Source of the DNA: Pseudomonas corrugata
GTDB lineage: Bacteria > Pseudomonadota > Gammaproteobacteria > Pseudomonadales > Pseudomonadaceae
Assembly: GCF_001269905.1 (NCBI RefSeq)
Contig: NZ_LHVK01000003.1
Coordinates: 186,001-250,000 of the forward strand
Direction: 5' to 3'
DNA length: 64,000 nt
Position 1 is the stretch's first letter. Every line of letters starts with the position of its first letter. The translations under genes were made by a program, and so were the position numbers. Below are positions 34,497 to 43,896 of the stretch, in pieces. The notes under the pieces were generated by a model. The model did not search any database and was not told the DNA's origin. It saw nothing but the letters and a program-made list of their open reading frames with translations.

Positions 34497-35819
34497 TTAC
34501 ATGAAGTTGTAAGTGTAGTTGAAGATCAGACGGGTCTGGTCCTGGCTGTCGCCAGCACCGCTGCTGCGGTAGGTACCCTGACGCAGGGTAGTGCCGAAGC
34601 CTTTCAAAGCGCCTTGCTGGATGACGTAATCCACACGCATGTCGCGTTCCCACTCGGAGTAATCGCTTCCGCCAGCAGTGGCGGATTTGACATCGTCACC
34701 ACGCAGGTAGGAAACCGAGGCTTTCAGGCCTGGAACGCCCAAGGAAGCGAAGTCGTAGGAGTATTGACCGAAGCTGGTATTTTCACCGGCACGGACAAAC
34801 CCGTTGATCATGCTGTCGGTGAACAGGTAGAAGCTCGCGCCACCCGCACCTTCGGGACGACCGTCGCCGTTAACCACGTTGCCCTGGTTCAGGTAGACGA
34901 AGCCACCGTCATCACCGACTTGCTGGTGACCCAACAGGAAGGCGCTGCCACCCAGTGTGTAGGTGAACATCGCGCTCCAGGTCTTGTTATCGACCTCGCC
35001 CGAGTGCTTGGCATAGCCACCGTTGTTGTTGAACTGATAACCGGCATCGCCATTACGGCCATCCGAGCTGCTGTCGAAGTAGCGCAGGTCGGTCTTGAAC
35101 GATTGGCCTTCGCTGATCGGGAAAACGTGCACCGCACCCAGGAAGTGCTGCTTGTAGTAATCCTGCAGGTTAGCGTAGTAGTACTGCAGGGTCAGGTCTT
35201 TGGTGACCTTCCAGTCAGCACCGGCAAAGCGGAACTGGTTACTGTCCTCGGTACCACCGGCCACTGCCAGGCCAGTGCTGTTGCTCGATGCACGGCCAGT
35301 GGCGTGCTCCAGCTGACCGGCATTGAAGGTCACATTGTCGATTTCCTTGGAGGTGATGGTGCCACCTTCAAAGGTCTGCGGCAGCAGACGGGAATCGTTG
35401 GCGACCAGGATCGGCAGGTTCGGTGCCAGTGCACCACCTACGTGAGCCTCGGTCTTGGAGAACAGCGCCTTGACGTTGCCCGACAAACGGCTCCAGTCAT
35501 GTACTGCCGCACCATCGGTATCGCTTGGCATAAAGGAGCCGGCGTTACGGCCCCTTCCACCATCGAGACGAATACCCACCAGCGCCTGAGCATCGATACC
35601 GAAACCCACTACACCTTGCGTGAAACCAGACTTGTAGTCGAACTTGAGGCCGGTGCCCGTTTCGCGCAGGTCTTCTTTGCCTGTTTCATGGTTATCGTTA
35701 TTGAAGTACAGCGTACGAGAACTGACGGACGCCTTGCTGTCTTCGATAAAACCGGCGGCGCCTGCCTGCTGCGCCAGAACCCCAACGGCCACAGCCAGGG
35801 CCAAGGTGGACTTGTTCAT
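34497..35819 (-). CDS. OprD-family outer-membrane porin (OprE/OprQ-like)
   Basis: A 440-aa outer-membrane channel. A signal peptide (MNKSTLALAVAVGVLAQQAGA) precedes the OprD-type mature start AGFIEDSKASVSSRTLYFNND. The barrel strands run in alternating pattern to a C-terminal ...RLIFNYTYNF-M. GAGAGGAGCGAAGC sets ATG 35819; the longer upstream frame is not real. OprE of P. aeruginosa lies near spuI, so this may be its relative, but OprQ fits also. It would admit small amino acids or organic acids. It is a single gene with its own terminator. Confidence 0.88.
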   Translation of the reverse strand: MNKSTLALAVAVGVLAQQAGAAGFIEDSKASVSSRTLYFNNDNHETGKEDLRETGTGLKFDYKSGFTQGVVGFGIDAQALVGIRLDGGRGRNAGSFMPSDTDGAAVHDWSRLSGNVKALFSKTEAHVGGALAPNLPILVANDSRLLPQTFEGGTITSKEIDNVTFNAGQLEHATGRASSNSTGLAVAGGTEDSNQFRFAGADWKVTKDLTLQYYYANLQDYYKQHFLGAVHVFPISEGQSFKTDLRYFDSSSDGRNGDAGYQFNNNGGYAKHSGEVDNKTWSAMFTYTLGGSAFLLGHQQVGDDGGFVYLNQGNVVNGDGRPEGAGGASFYLFTDSMINGFVRAGENTSFGQYSYDFASLGVPGLKASVSYLRGDDVKSATAGGSDYSEWERDMRVDYVIQQGALKGFGTTLRQGTYRSSGAGDSQDQTRLIFNYTYNFM

Positions 35820-36305
35820 GCTTCGCTCCTCTCGTTTTCTAATTCTTGTGTTTCTTTGGTTCTGGATCGAACGTCCGGAATCCGCGGATGCGCGATTAGC
35901 GCCAGACCGTGACCGACAAGTCAATCGTAACCATTTATGACTACGACCAAGGTCTAACCCCACGACACCGGGCGGGAGAATAATGGATTATTCATAAGCC
36001 CAAAAAGAATTGTTTCATAAGTTTTCAGTCGATTTGGACATATAGGTGCCAGCAATGCTTCTTCACCGCAGACCTGGCATATCGGCCAGCCTTGCGGATT
36101 ACTGAATGGCTATTTTTTGTGCAGTTTTCAGGACAAAGAACGTAAATGTCGAGGCTCGCCATGCAAGCCTCGATGGCTCTGTCTCAGTGCGTCCGGAGCA
36201 GCATAGACCACAATCGTGAAGGTTTTGAGACAGACACTTCATTGTCTGAAATCAAAAAGAGTGCAACCTGTCGCACATAGCGGGGTTCACAGAGGGTTAC
36301 CGGAT
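35820..36305. other. Long intergenic region porin / argA 3' end
   Basis: 486 bases without a gene I can support. It holds the porin promoter (AT-rich stretch at about 35975-36045) and an inverted repeat TCGAGGCT...AGCCTCGA at 36149-36173, which has no T-run. No Anr/Fnr box (TTGAT-N4-ATCAA) was found by eye, although OprE relatives are anaerobically induced. The argA stop lies at its right edge with no visible intrinsic terminator. Confidence 0.5.
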
Positions 36306-37604
36306 CTACAGGGCTTTCTCGAAGATCTTCGAATTGCGTTGATAGTTGTACAGCGAAGCCCGAGCCGCCGGCAGACGTTCAACGCTGCTCGGTTCGAAGC
36401 CCCGTTCGCGGAACCAGTGGGCGGTACGGGTGGTGAGGACGAACAGGGTCTTGAGTCCCTTGGCGCGGGCACGGGCCTCGATCCGCTCCAGCAACTCGTC
36501 GCCCCGTCCACCGTGGCGGTACTCAGGATTCACCGCCAGGCAGGCCAGCTCCCCGGCGTCCGAATCGGCGATCTGGTAGAGCGCCGCACAAGCGATGATC
36601 ATGCCCTCGCGCTCGACCACGCTGAACTGTTCGATTTCCCGCTCCAGCACTTCGCGGGAGCGACGCACCAGGATGCCCTGCTCCTCCAGTGGGCTGATCA
36701 GGTCCAGCAAGCCACCGACGTCTTCGATGGCCGCTTCGCGCACCACCTCGAATTGCTCTTGAGCGACCAACGTACCGCTGCCATCGCGAGTGAACAGCTC
36801 GGCCAGCAGCGCACCGTCTTCGACGTAGCTGACAATGTGGCTGCGAGCGACGCCACCACGGCAGGCCTGGGCTGCAGCATCCAACAGTTCGGCCTGATAG
36901 TCGCTGCCCAGGCGTTGCATATGGGACGGGACCTGCTGTGGGCGCAACTCGCGCACCAGACGCCCGTCCTCGCCGATCAAACCCTGCTCGGCACCGAACA
37001 GCAACAGCTTGTCGGCCGCCAGGTCAATGGCGGCCCGGGTTGCGACATCTTCACAGGCGAGGTTGAAGATTTCTCCGGTAGGCGAATAGCCCAACGGCGA
37101 CAGGAGGACAATGGAGCGCTCATCCAGCAGGCGATTGATACCCTTGCGGTCGACCCGGCGCACTTCGCCGGTATGGTGATAGTCCACGCCTTCCAGCACG
37201 CCGATGGGCCTTGCGGTGACCAGGTTGCCGCTGGCGACCCGCAACCGCGAGCCCTGCATCGGCGAAGAAGCCATGTCCATCGACAGGCGGGCCTCGATTG
37301 CAATGCGCAACTGGCCAACCGCATCGATCACGCATTCCAGGGTCGCGGCATCGGTGATGCGCATGCCGTGGTGATAGTGCGGGGTCAGTCCCCGCGCGGC
37401 GAGGCGGGTTTCGATCTGAGGACGCGAACCATGGACCAGCACCAGCCGCACACCGAGACTGTGCAGCAGCACCAGGTCATGGACGATGTTGCCGAAATTG
37501 GGGTGTTCTACTCCGTCGCCGGGCAGCATGACGATGAAGGTGCAGTCGCGGTGGGCATTGATATAGGGCGAAGCGTGACGAAGCCAATTGACGTATTCGG
37601 GCAT
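36306..37604 (-). CDS. argA: N-acetylglutamate synthase
   Basis: A 432-aa two-domain enzyme that makes N-acetylglutamate, the first step of arginine synthesis. Residues 1-290 or so are the amino-acid-kinase-like domain (VLVHGSRPQIE near 55-65, the arginine-binding regulatory part). The last 140 are the GNAT acetyltransferase with CLAVNPEYRHGGRGDELL, the acetyl-CoA loop. Arginine feedback inhibition is known for the family. ATG 37604 has TTACAGGTCC before it. It is followed upstream by argE on the same strand, 132 bases away. Confidence 0.97.
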   Translation of the reverse strand: MPEYVNWLRHASPYINAHRDCTFIVMLPGDGVEHPNFGNIVHDLVLLHSLGVRLVLVHGSRPQIETRLAARGLTPHYHHGMRITDAATLECVIDAVGQLRIAIEARLSMDMASSPMQGSRLRVASGNLVTARPIGVLEGVDYHHTGEVRRVDRKGINRLLDERSIVLLSPLGYSPTGEIFNLACEDVATRAAIDLAADKLLLFGAEQGLIGEDGRLVRELRPQQVPSHMQRLGSDYQAELLDAAAQACRGGVARSHIVSYVEDGALLAELFTRDGSGTLVAQEQFEVVREAAIEDVGGLLDLISPLEEQGILVRRSREVLEREIEQFSVVEREGMIIACAALYQIADSDAGELACLAVNPEYRHGGRGDELLERIEARARAKGLKTLFVLTTRTAHWFRERGFEPSSVERLPAARASLYNYQRNSKIFEKAL

Positions 37605-37736
37605 GAACCTGGACCTGTAATAAATAACAGCCGAAAAAAAGACGAAACGGACGCACAGCAGGCTGATGGTTATCGTCGGAACAGGCTTGGCGACACGCGC
37701 GCTCTCCTTATGAATACGGGTCTGGATATAGGCAAT

Positions 37737-38894
37737 CTAGTAGCCGGCGGCCGGTGTCAGGCAATAGTGTTCGATCAACTGCCGTAACAATTGCACAGTA
37801 GGTTGCAGTCGTGACATTTCAAGGTGCTCGCCCGGCTGGTGGGCACAGGCGATATCGCCAGGGCCCAGCACCAGGGTTTCGCAACCAAGGCGCTGAAGAT
37901 AAGGCGCTTCGGTGCCGAACGCCACTGCTTCGGCACGATGGCCGGTGAGCCGCTCGGCCACGCGCACCAGTTCGGCGTCCTCGGACTGCTCGAACGGCGG
38001 CACTTCGGGGAACAGCGGGGCATAGTCGATCTTGACCTTGTGCCGCTCGGCGATGGGATCGAGCTTCTGCAAAATGGCCGCACGCAATACTTGCGGATCC
38101 ATGCCCGGCAAGGGACGCAAGTCGAATTCCATCGAGCATTGGCCGCAGATCCGGTTGGGGTTGTCGCCGCCATGGATACAACCGAAGTTCAGGGTCGGTT
38201 GCGGCACCGTGAATTGCGGGTTACGGAACTCACGCTGCCATTGCAGGCGCAGGCCACGCAGCTCGCCCATGGCGTCGTGCATGGCTTCAAGCGCGCTATG
38301 CCCCAGGCTCGGATCGGAGGAATGACCGCTGCGCCCGAGAATGTCGATGCGCTCCATCATCACGCCTTTATGCAGGCGAATCGGCCGCAGGCCGGTCGGC
38401 TCACCGATGACGGCGGCGCGTCCCAGAGGACGTCCGGCATCGGCCAAGGCGCGGGCGCCGGCCATGGAGCTTTCTTCATCGCAGGTGGCGAGGATCAGCA
38501 ACGGTTGCTTGAACGGCTGATCCAGCAGTGGCTTGAGCGCTTCGATGGCCAGGGCGAAGAAGCCTTTCATATCGCAACTGCCCAGCCCGACCCAGCGCCC
38601 ATCGACTTCGGTGAGCTTCAGCGGGTCGGTCTGCCACAGTGCACCGTCGAACGGCACCGTATCGCTATGCCCGGCCAGCACCAGACCACCGGGGCCGCTG
38701 CCGAAACTTGCCAGCAGATTGAATTTGCCGGGACTGACCTGCTGGATATCACAGGAAAACCCGAGGTCGCCGAGCCAGCCCGCAAGCAGTTCGATCACGG
38801 CGCTGTTGGACTGGTCCAGCCCAGGCTGCGTGCAACTGACCGAAGGCGCGGCGATCAGGGCAGCGAACTGATCTTTCATGGACGGCAAAGGCAT
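37737..38894 (-). CDS. argE: Acetylornithine deacetylase
   Basis: A 385-aa M20 metallohydrolase that frees ornithine from N-acetylornithine. The metal ligands are in AGHSDTVPFDG (His, Asp), SCDMKGFFA (Asp) and CDEESSMAGAR (Glu-Glu); the dimerisation lid lies mid-protein with RSGHSSDPSLGHSA. CCGGAGCC before ATG 38894 sets the start; the frame open to 39293 is part of a repeat and not coding. Pseudomonads also have ArgJ transacetylation, so ArgE may be secondary here. Confidence 0.93.
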   Translation of the reverse strand: MPLPSMKDQFAALIAAPSVSCTQPGLDQSNSAVIELLAGWLGDLGFSCDIQQVSPGKFNLLASFGSGPGGLVLAGHSDTVPFDGALWQTDPLKLTEVDGRWVGLGSCDMKGFFALAIEALKPLLDQPFKQPLLILATCDEESSMAGARALADAGRPLGRAAVIGEPTGLRPIRLHKGVMMERIDILGRSGHSSDPSLGHSALEAMHDAMGELRGLRLQWQREFRNPQFTVPQPTLNFGCIHGGDNPNRICGQCSMEFDLRPLPGMDPQVLRAAILQKLDPIAERHKVKIDYAPLFPEVPPFEQSEDAELVRVAERLTGHRAEAVAFGTEAPYLQRLGCETLVLGPGDIACAHQPGEHLEMSRLQPTVQLLRQLIEHYCLTPAAGY

Positions 38895-38948
38895 CGCTGG
38901 CTCCGGACTCACAAGTTGACACCCATCATAGAACCATCCGGTGCCGGT

Positions 38949-39019
38949 GTCCTGCATCACAAATACTGTTCTTTTTTGACGGTGTCTGTTGCCGTGATGC
39001 TGCGTTGCCGCTCCTCGCC
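38949..39019. repeat. 71-bp dispersed element, copy A (upstream of argE)
   Basis: The stretch from GTCCTGCATCAC to GCTCCTCGCC is 65/71 identical to a copy at 45660-45730 in the same orientation. Both lie upstream of a minus-strand gene (55 bases before the argE start here). It contains TTTTTTGACGG...CCGT, a short stem. Confidence 0.85.
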
Positions 39020-39132
39020 ATAGCGGGCTATGACTCGTCGCGGCGCGTAGGACGGAGGACTCCTGTACACTGCACGGCCTTGGCAGCCACACCTTCCCCC
39101 GGCTGCGCACCCGATCCCTGGATTTTCCGGCC

Positions 39133-40500
39133 ATGCAGAAAGAAACCGAAATCAAACTCCGCGTCAGCCGCGAGACCCTGGCAGCCTTGCGCGAGCACCC
39201 GCTGCTGAAAAAACGCAACAAAGGCGGCTGGGAACGCCGTGAGCTGATGAACCAGTATTTCGACACGCCGGAGCGTGACCTGGCTCGGGCCAAGGTCGCC
39301 CTGCGCCTGCGCCGCGACGGTGAAGAGGTGATTCAGACGCTCAAGACCCGTGGCCAGAGCATCGCCGGCCTGTCCGAGCGCAACGAATACGACTGGCACC
39401 TGCCCAAAGCCAAGCTCGACCTGAAGAAACTCGATGGCGAATGCTGGCCCGAGGCCTTGGCCGAACTGGACAAGAAAACCCTCAAGGCCATCTTCACCAC
39501 CGATTTCGTCCGCGAGCGCGCCGAAATCGCCTGGGGTCGCGGCAAAAGCAAAGTGGTCATCGAAGCCGCGCTGGACCTGGGCCATGTCGTGGTCGGCAAG
39601 CAGAAGGAAGAAATCTGCGAGCTGGAGCTGGAACTGCGCGAAGGCGAGCCCGCCGCGCTGCTGGAGCTGGCCGCCGAACTGGCCGCGACCCTGCCCTTGA
39701 TGCCCTGCGACATCAGCAAGGCCGAACGTGGCTACCGCCTGTACGATGCAAACAGCTACGCCCTGAGCCTGCCCGCCCCGCAATTGACCGCCGAGATGCC
39801 GCTGGACGACGCCTTCGCCGCGCTGAGCTGGCATTTGCTGGGCAGCAGCCAGCGCCTGGCCGAGCAGTACCGCTTCAATGGCCACTGGCGCCTGCTGTTG
39901 GATTGGGTAGAGAACCTCGCCGAACTGCGAGCCTTGCTCAGCAGCCTCGGCCAGGCCGCTCCACGCCAGTCGACCCACGACTTGCGCGCCGCCCTGGACG
40001 CCCTGCTGGAAGACTGGCGTCCACTGGTCCAAGCCGGCCTGGACGACGAAGATGTGCGCAAGGCGGCACCGGAGCAGTTCCTTGAAGAGCTGCAGGACCC
40101 GCGCTGGGGCCTGTTTTCCCTGAACGCTTCGCGCTGGCTGCTGGCCCGCGGCTGGACGACCGAACGCAACACCCGTGGCAATCGTCAGGGCGCGGCGCAA
40201 CTCAACAGCTGGCTGCCACGCCTGCTGGGCGAGGAAGCCTCGTCCCTGCAGTTGCAACGCTACCAGCAGCAACCTGAAGACCTGGCCGAACAACTGCCGC
40301 GCATCGAGCGCATCCAGGTCTGGCTGCACCACGCCCGTGCGGTGTTGGATATACCGGAGATGGACCGCCTCTACGGCGAGCTGAACAAACTGGCGCAACT
40401 GGCCAACGAGCCCATTACCGACGAAGCCCTGGATGCACGCAAGCATCAGGCGATTGCGGTTTATCAGAATCGGGCCTGGAAGATGTTGTTGCGTCTGTAA
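39133..40500 (+). CDS. CYTH-CHAD inorganic triphosphatase
   Basis: A 455-aa protein with an N-terminal CYTH tunnel (ETEIKLRVS at residues 4-12 is the ExExK signature; then LRLRRDGEEVIQTLKTRG and ELELELREGEP) and a C-terminal helical CHAD domain that binds polyphosphate (His- and Arg-rich helices from about 220 on). Relatives such as YgiF hydrolyse inorganic triphosphate. It should be cytoplasmic and possibly polyphosphate-associated. It is a single gene, divergent from argE. Confidence 0.92.
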   Translation: MQKETEIKLRVSRETLAALREHPLLKKRNKGGWERRELMNQYFDTPERDLARAKVALRLRRDGEEVIQTLKTRGQSIAGLSERNEYDWHLPKAKLDLKKLDGECWPEALAELDKKTLKAIFTTDFVRERAEIAWGRGKSKVVIEAALDLGHVVVGKQKEEICELELELREGEPAALLELAAELAATLPLMPCDISKAERGYRLYDANSYALSLPAPQLTAEMPLDDAFAALSWHLLGSSQRLAEQYRFNGHWRLLLDWVENLAELRALLSSLGQAAPRQSTHDLRAALDALLEDWRPLVQAGLDDEDVRKAAPEQFLEELQDPRWGLFSLNASRWLLARGWTTERNTRGNRQGAAQLNSWLPRLLGEEASSLQLQRYQQQPEDLAEQLPRIERIQVWLHHARAVLDIPEMDRLYGELNKLAQLANEPITDEALDARKHQAIAVYQNRAWKMLLRL

Positions 40501-40504
40501 TACC

Positions 40505-40604
40505 GCCATCGCGAGCAGGCTCGCTCCCACACCGGATCTTCAGCGGACACAATTGATGTGTACGAGCATGGCATCAATGTGGGAGCGAGCCTGCTCGCGA
40601 TGGG
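40505..40604. repeat. REP pair, outward arrangement
   Basis: GCGAGCAGGCTCGCTCCC followed about 50 bases later by GGGAGCGAGCCTGCTCGCGA, between the convergent CYTH and Lrp genes. Confidence 0.88.
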
Positions 40605-40626
40605 GCCGGAGCAGACACAGCAGACG

Positions 40627-41097
40627 TCAGCGCATCACCGGTAAACTCGTCGTGGACTTGATCTCCGAAAGCGCCACGATCGAGTTCACTTCCTGTATCC
40701 CCGGCACCAGCGACAGCTTCTCGAAAAAGAATCGCTCATACGCCTCGATGTCCGCCGTGACGATGCGCAGCAGGAAATCCACCGACCCCATCAGCACATA
40801 ACACTCCAGGACTTCGGGAAAGCCGCGAATCGCCTCGGTGAATTCGGTGAAGTTCGAACGCCCGTGGGCGTTGAGTTTGATTTCGGCGAAGATCTGCGTG
40901 TTGAGTCCGATTTTCTTGCGGTCGAGCAACGTTACCTGACCGCGAATGATCCCCTCCTCCTTCATTCGCTGGATCCGTCGCCAACACGGCGACTGGGACA
41001 GGCCTACCTGTTCGGCGATCTGCGCGCTGGACAGCGACGCATCCTCTTGCAGCAACGCCAGTATCCTGCGGTCGTAACCATCCAGCTCGCTATGCAT
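40627..41097 (-). CDS. Lrp/AsnC-family transcriptional regulator
   Basis: A 156-aa feast/famine regulator. The N-terminal helix-turn-helix is at about residues 20-45 (SSAQIAEQVGLSQSPCWRRI), followed by the RAM/ACT ligand domain (VLECYVLMGSVDFLLRIV). It probably responds to an amino acid. GAAGAG before ATG 41097 supports the start. It is divergent from a small ACT-like protein, and the two may be regulator and target. The effector is not readable. Confidence 0.92.
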   Translation of the reverse strand: MHSELDGYDRRILALLQEDASLSSAQIAEQVGLSQSPCWRRIQRMKEEGIIRGQVTLLDRKKIGLNTQIFAEIKLNAHGRSNFTEFTEAIRGFPEVLECYVLMGSVDFLLRIVTADIEAYERFFFEKLSLVPGIQEVNSIVALSEIKSTTSLPVMR

Positions 41098-41222
41098 AAA
41101 TAAACTCTTCAAGAACAAAATAAAGAATCATACGATTCAACATGATGGCTAATTTGTGCATTTTAGATAAGAAATTCCCCTTCGCGCATGTAAACATTCC
41201 TCTCCACTCAAGGAGATCGTCC

Positions 41223-41552
41223 ATGCCCTCGTTCGAAACCGTCGCCCCGCGCGCCGATGTCTGGCATACCGCCAACGCCCATTGTCGCGTGAAGTACCGG
41301 TTGCTGGCCGAAGCCGAAGCCGATTTGCTGTGCCGGGCCCTGAATCTGTTCGCCCTGCAGGGCTTGATGCCAGAGCAGGTCCACGTCGAACGCCAGGATG
41401 AACTGCTGACGATGGAGATCCTCATCGAAGGGCTGAGCTGGCACCGTGCCCAGGTGCTTGCGGAAAAATTGCGCAACCTGATCAGCGTGTGCTCGGTGGA
41501 TCTGCAAAGCGCCGATACCGCCTGGGCTGCGCCGGTCCAGGCGACGGCTTGA
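41223..41552 (+). CDS. Small ACT-like protein, unknown function
   Basis: A 109-aa protein that I do not recognise as a named family. The core (RVKYRLLAEAEADLLCRALNL ... FALQGLMPEQVHVERQDELLTMEILIEGL ... SWHRAQVLAEKLRNLISVCSVDL) has the beta-alpha-beta-beta-alpha-beta rhythm of an ACT domain, as in acetolactate synthase small subunits. AAGGAGATCGTCC before ATG 41223 fixes the start. It is divergent from the Lrp gene; regulation by it is likely from position. Function is not known. Confidence 0.72.
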   Translation: MPSFETVAPRADVWHTANAHCRVKYRLLAEAEADLLCRALNLFALQGLMPEQVHVERQDELLTMEILIEGLSWHRAQVLAEKLRNLISVCSVDLQSADTAWAAPVQATA

Positions 41553-41696
41553 GGGGTATCAGGCAAGAATTCGAAACGCATTGGTCGGGTAGTGGCCCAA
41601 CGGTTCACCGGGTCGGGACTATTCTTTTGCAGACCGACTCAGGACGCGCAAGCGTCTGTATCGCGGCTTTGCTGCAATTGTTCAATAGGAACCCAC

Positions 41697-43481
41697 ATGT
41701 CCACCAAACACGCCACTCAGGACCGCTGGCTGGACCTCAATGATCTGCTGCGCCAACTGGTCACCCAAGGCTTCATCAGCCAGGATTCGGCCGAAACCGC
41801 GCTCAACGCCCGGCGACGCCACAACACCAGCAGCCAGTTGCACCCGCTGGAGTTCATCGCCAACCAACATCTGGACGACCTCAGCCGCCCCGGCAAGCGC
41901 CTGGACCTGGAGAGCCTGACCCTGTGGTTGTCCCAGCAGGCCGGCCAACCGTACATGCGCATCGACCCGCTGAAGATCAATGTCGCGGCCGTTACGCCAC
42001 TGATGTCCTACGCCTTTGCCCAGCGCCACAAGATCCTGGCGGTGGCAGTCGATCGCGATACCGTCACTGTCGCCAGCGCCCAACCGTACGTCAGCAGTTG
42101 GGAATCGGACCTGACCCATGTGCTCAAGCTGCCGATCAAACGAGTGGTCGCCAACCCCGTGGACATCCAGCGCCTGAGCGTGGAGTTCTATCGCCTCGCC
42201 AAATCTGTCAGTGGCGCCACCACGACCGAGCAGCAACCGAGCAACCTCAGCAACTTCGAACAATTGCTCAACCTGGGCGCCAGCGACCAGGAGCCGGATG
42301 CCAACGACGCGCATATCGTCAATATCGTCGATTGGCTGTTCCAGTACGCCTTCCAGCAGCGCGCCAGTGATATCCACATCGAGCCACGTCGCGAGCAGGG
42401 CACGGTGCGGTTTCGCATCGACGGGGTGCTGCACACCGTCTACCAGTTCCCGCCCCAGGTGACGATGGCGATCATAAGTCGCCTGAAGAACCTTGGACGG
42501 ATGAACGTCGCGGAGAAGCGCAAACCCCAGGATGGCCGGGTCAAGACCAAGACCCCTGACGGAAACGAGGTGGAGTTGCGCCTGTCGACATTGCCTACGG
42601 CGTTCGGCGAAAAAATGGTCATGCGGATCTTCGACCCCGAAGTCCTGCTCAAGGATTTCGACCAGCTCGGATTCTCCGCCGACGACCTGCGCCGCTGGCA
42701 GGACATGACGCGCCAGCCCAACGGCATCATTCTGGTGACCGGCCCCACCGGTTCCGGCAAGACCACCACCCTCTACACCACCCTCAAGAAGCTGGCGACG
42801 CCGGAAGTGAACCTCTGCACCATCGAGGACCCGATCGAGATGGTCGAGTCGTCCTTCAACCAGATGCAGGTGCAGCACAACATCGACCTGAGTTTCGCCG
42901 CAGGCGTGCGCGCGCTCATGCGGCAGGACCCGGACATCATCATGATCGGCGAAATACGTGACCTGGAAACCGCCGAGATGGCGATCCAGGCGGCACTCAC
43001 CGGGCACCTCGTGCTCTCGACGCTGCATACCAACGATGCACCGAGCGCCATCAGTCGCCTGCTTGAGCTCGGCGTGCCCCACTATCTGATCAAGGCCACG
43101 GTCCTCGGAATCATGGCTCAGCGCCTGGTGCGCACACTGTGTCCTCATTGCAAGGCGCCCCTGGCCCTGGACGAGGAAGACTGGCAAACCCTGACCCGGC
43201 CCTGGCAAGCCCCCTTGCCGAGCAATGCCCAACAAGCCGTCGGTTGCCTGGAATGCCGTGATACCGGTTATCGCGGCCGCGCCGGGGTGTACGAAATACT
43301 TCAACTGAGTGACAGCATCAAGGGACTGATCCATGCCGATACAGACCTGCTGGCAGTACGCCGCCAGGCATTCAAGGAAGGCATGCGCAGCTTGCGGCTG
43401 TCCGGTGCTCAGAAAATCGCCGCAGGGCTGACCACTGTCGAGGAGGTGCTGCGGGTAACGCCGCAAAGCGAGCACAAATGA
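41697..43481 (+). CDS. GspE/PulE-family ATPase, orphan
   Basis: A 594-aa type II secretion / type IV pilus assembly ATPase. The N-terminal MshEN-like region spans about residues 1-170, ASDIHIEPR marks the Asp-box region, Walker A is GPTGSGKTTT (about 348-357), the Asp box/Walker B is LMRQDPDIIMIGEIRD, the His box is TGHLVLSTLHTND, and the zinc-type tetracysteine is CPHC...CLEC. ATAGGAACCCAC sets ATG 41697. No pilin, GspF or GspD gene is nearby, so its machine is encoded elsewhere. The same lone ATPase occupies this locus in P. aeruginosa. Confidence 0.93.
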   Translation: MSTKHATQDRWLDLNDLLRQLVTQGFISQDSAETALNARRRHNTSSQLHPLEFIANQHLDDLSRPGKRLDLESLTLWLSQQAGQPYMRIDPLKINVAAVTPLMSYAFAQRHKILAVAVDRDTVTVASAQPYVSSWESDLTHVLKLPIKRVVANPVDIQRLSVEFYRLAKSVSGATTTEQQPSNLSNFEQLLNLGASDQEPDANDAHIVNIVDWLFQYAFQQRASDIHIEPRREQGTVRFRIDGVLHTVYQFPPQVTMAIISRLKNLGRMNVAEKRKPQDGRVKTKTPDGNEVELRLSTLPTAFGEKMVMRIFDPEVLLKDFDQLGFSADDLRRWQDMTRQPNGIILVTGPTGSGKTTTLYTTLKKLATPEVNLCTIEDPIEMVESSFNQMQVQHNIDLSFAAGVRALMRQDPDIIMIGEIRDLETAEMAIQAALTGHLVLSTLHTNDAPSAISRLLELGVPHYLIKATVLGIMAQRLVRTLCPHCKAPLALDEEDWQTLTRPWQAPLPSNAQQAVGCLECRDTGYRGRAGVYEILQLSDSIKGLIHADTDLLAVRRQAFKEGMRSLRLSGAQKIAAGLTTVEEVLRVTPQSEHK

Positions 43482-43568
43482 ACCCGGTATCGCTTGACCG
43501 ATAAGTCACGGAACTGAATCCAGACGCAGGTAATCCAAAGTCATAGTTAACCCAGTGGAGTCACCATC

Positions 43569-43886
43569 ATGCGTCTCAAACTTGCTGTCGCTACCCTAGC
43601 CTTGCTGTCTCTTCCTGTTGGCTCGGCAATGGCCGACACGTTTTGGCGTAACGTCATCTCGTCCGGTGCAACCACCGGTTCCACCTACCTGACTTTCAAG
43701 GATCACAAACTGATCGTCGCCGCCCAGGACGACGCCGGTAGCTTCGTCGCCAGTGACGGCAACATCCGCGGCCCTTATCTGGAAGCGGCAATGCAGAAGG
43801 TCCGTGCCGATAACCCAGGCCTGCAGGCCACCGACATGGAACTGGCCAACGCGATCCTGGCGAAAAACGCCGTCGCCCAGGACTGA
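43569..43886 (+). CDS. DUF2388 periplasmic protein
   Basis: A 105-aa secreted protein with signal peptide MRLKLAVATLALLSLPVGSA and the DUF2388 pattern ADTFWRNVISSGATTGSTYL...AAQDDAGSFVASDG. The function is unknown. GTGGAGTCACCATC sets ATG 43569. It has its own terminator. Confidence 0.85.
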   Translation: MRLKLAVATLALLSLPVGSAMADTFWRNVISSGATTGSTYLTFKDHKLIVAAQDDAGSFVASDGNIRGPYLEAAMQKVRADNPGLQATDMELANAILAKNAVAQD

Positions 43887-43896
43887 TCCGGCCCCA

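Noticed and set aside
35820..36100. Anr/Fnr box before the OprE-like porin
   Set aside because: I found no TTGAT-N4-ATCAA or near match by eye, so anaerobic control is not claimed.
36149..36173. Terminator for argA
   Set aside because: The inverted repeat has no T-run on either strand and lies over 130 bases past the argA stop.
38895..39293. N-terminal extension of argE and a similar one of gcvT, both giving a QKRTV-type peptide
   Set aside because: The likeness comes from the 71-bp DNA repeat; good RBS and family starts lie downstream of it.
41682..43475. A 597-codon minus-strand frame over the GspE gene
   Set aside because: Antisense shadow; the plus-strand protein has Walker motifs and zinc cysteines.
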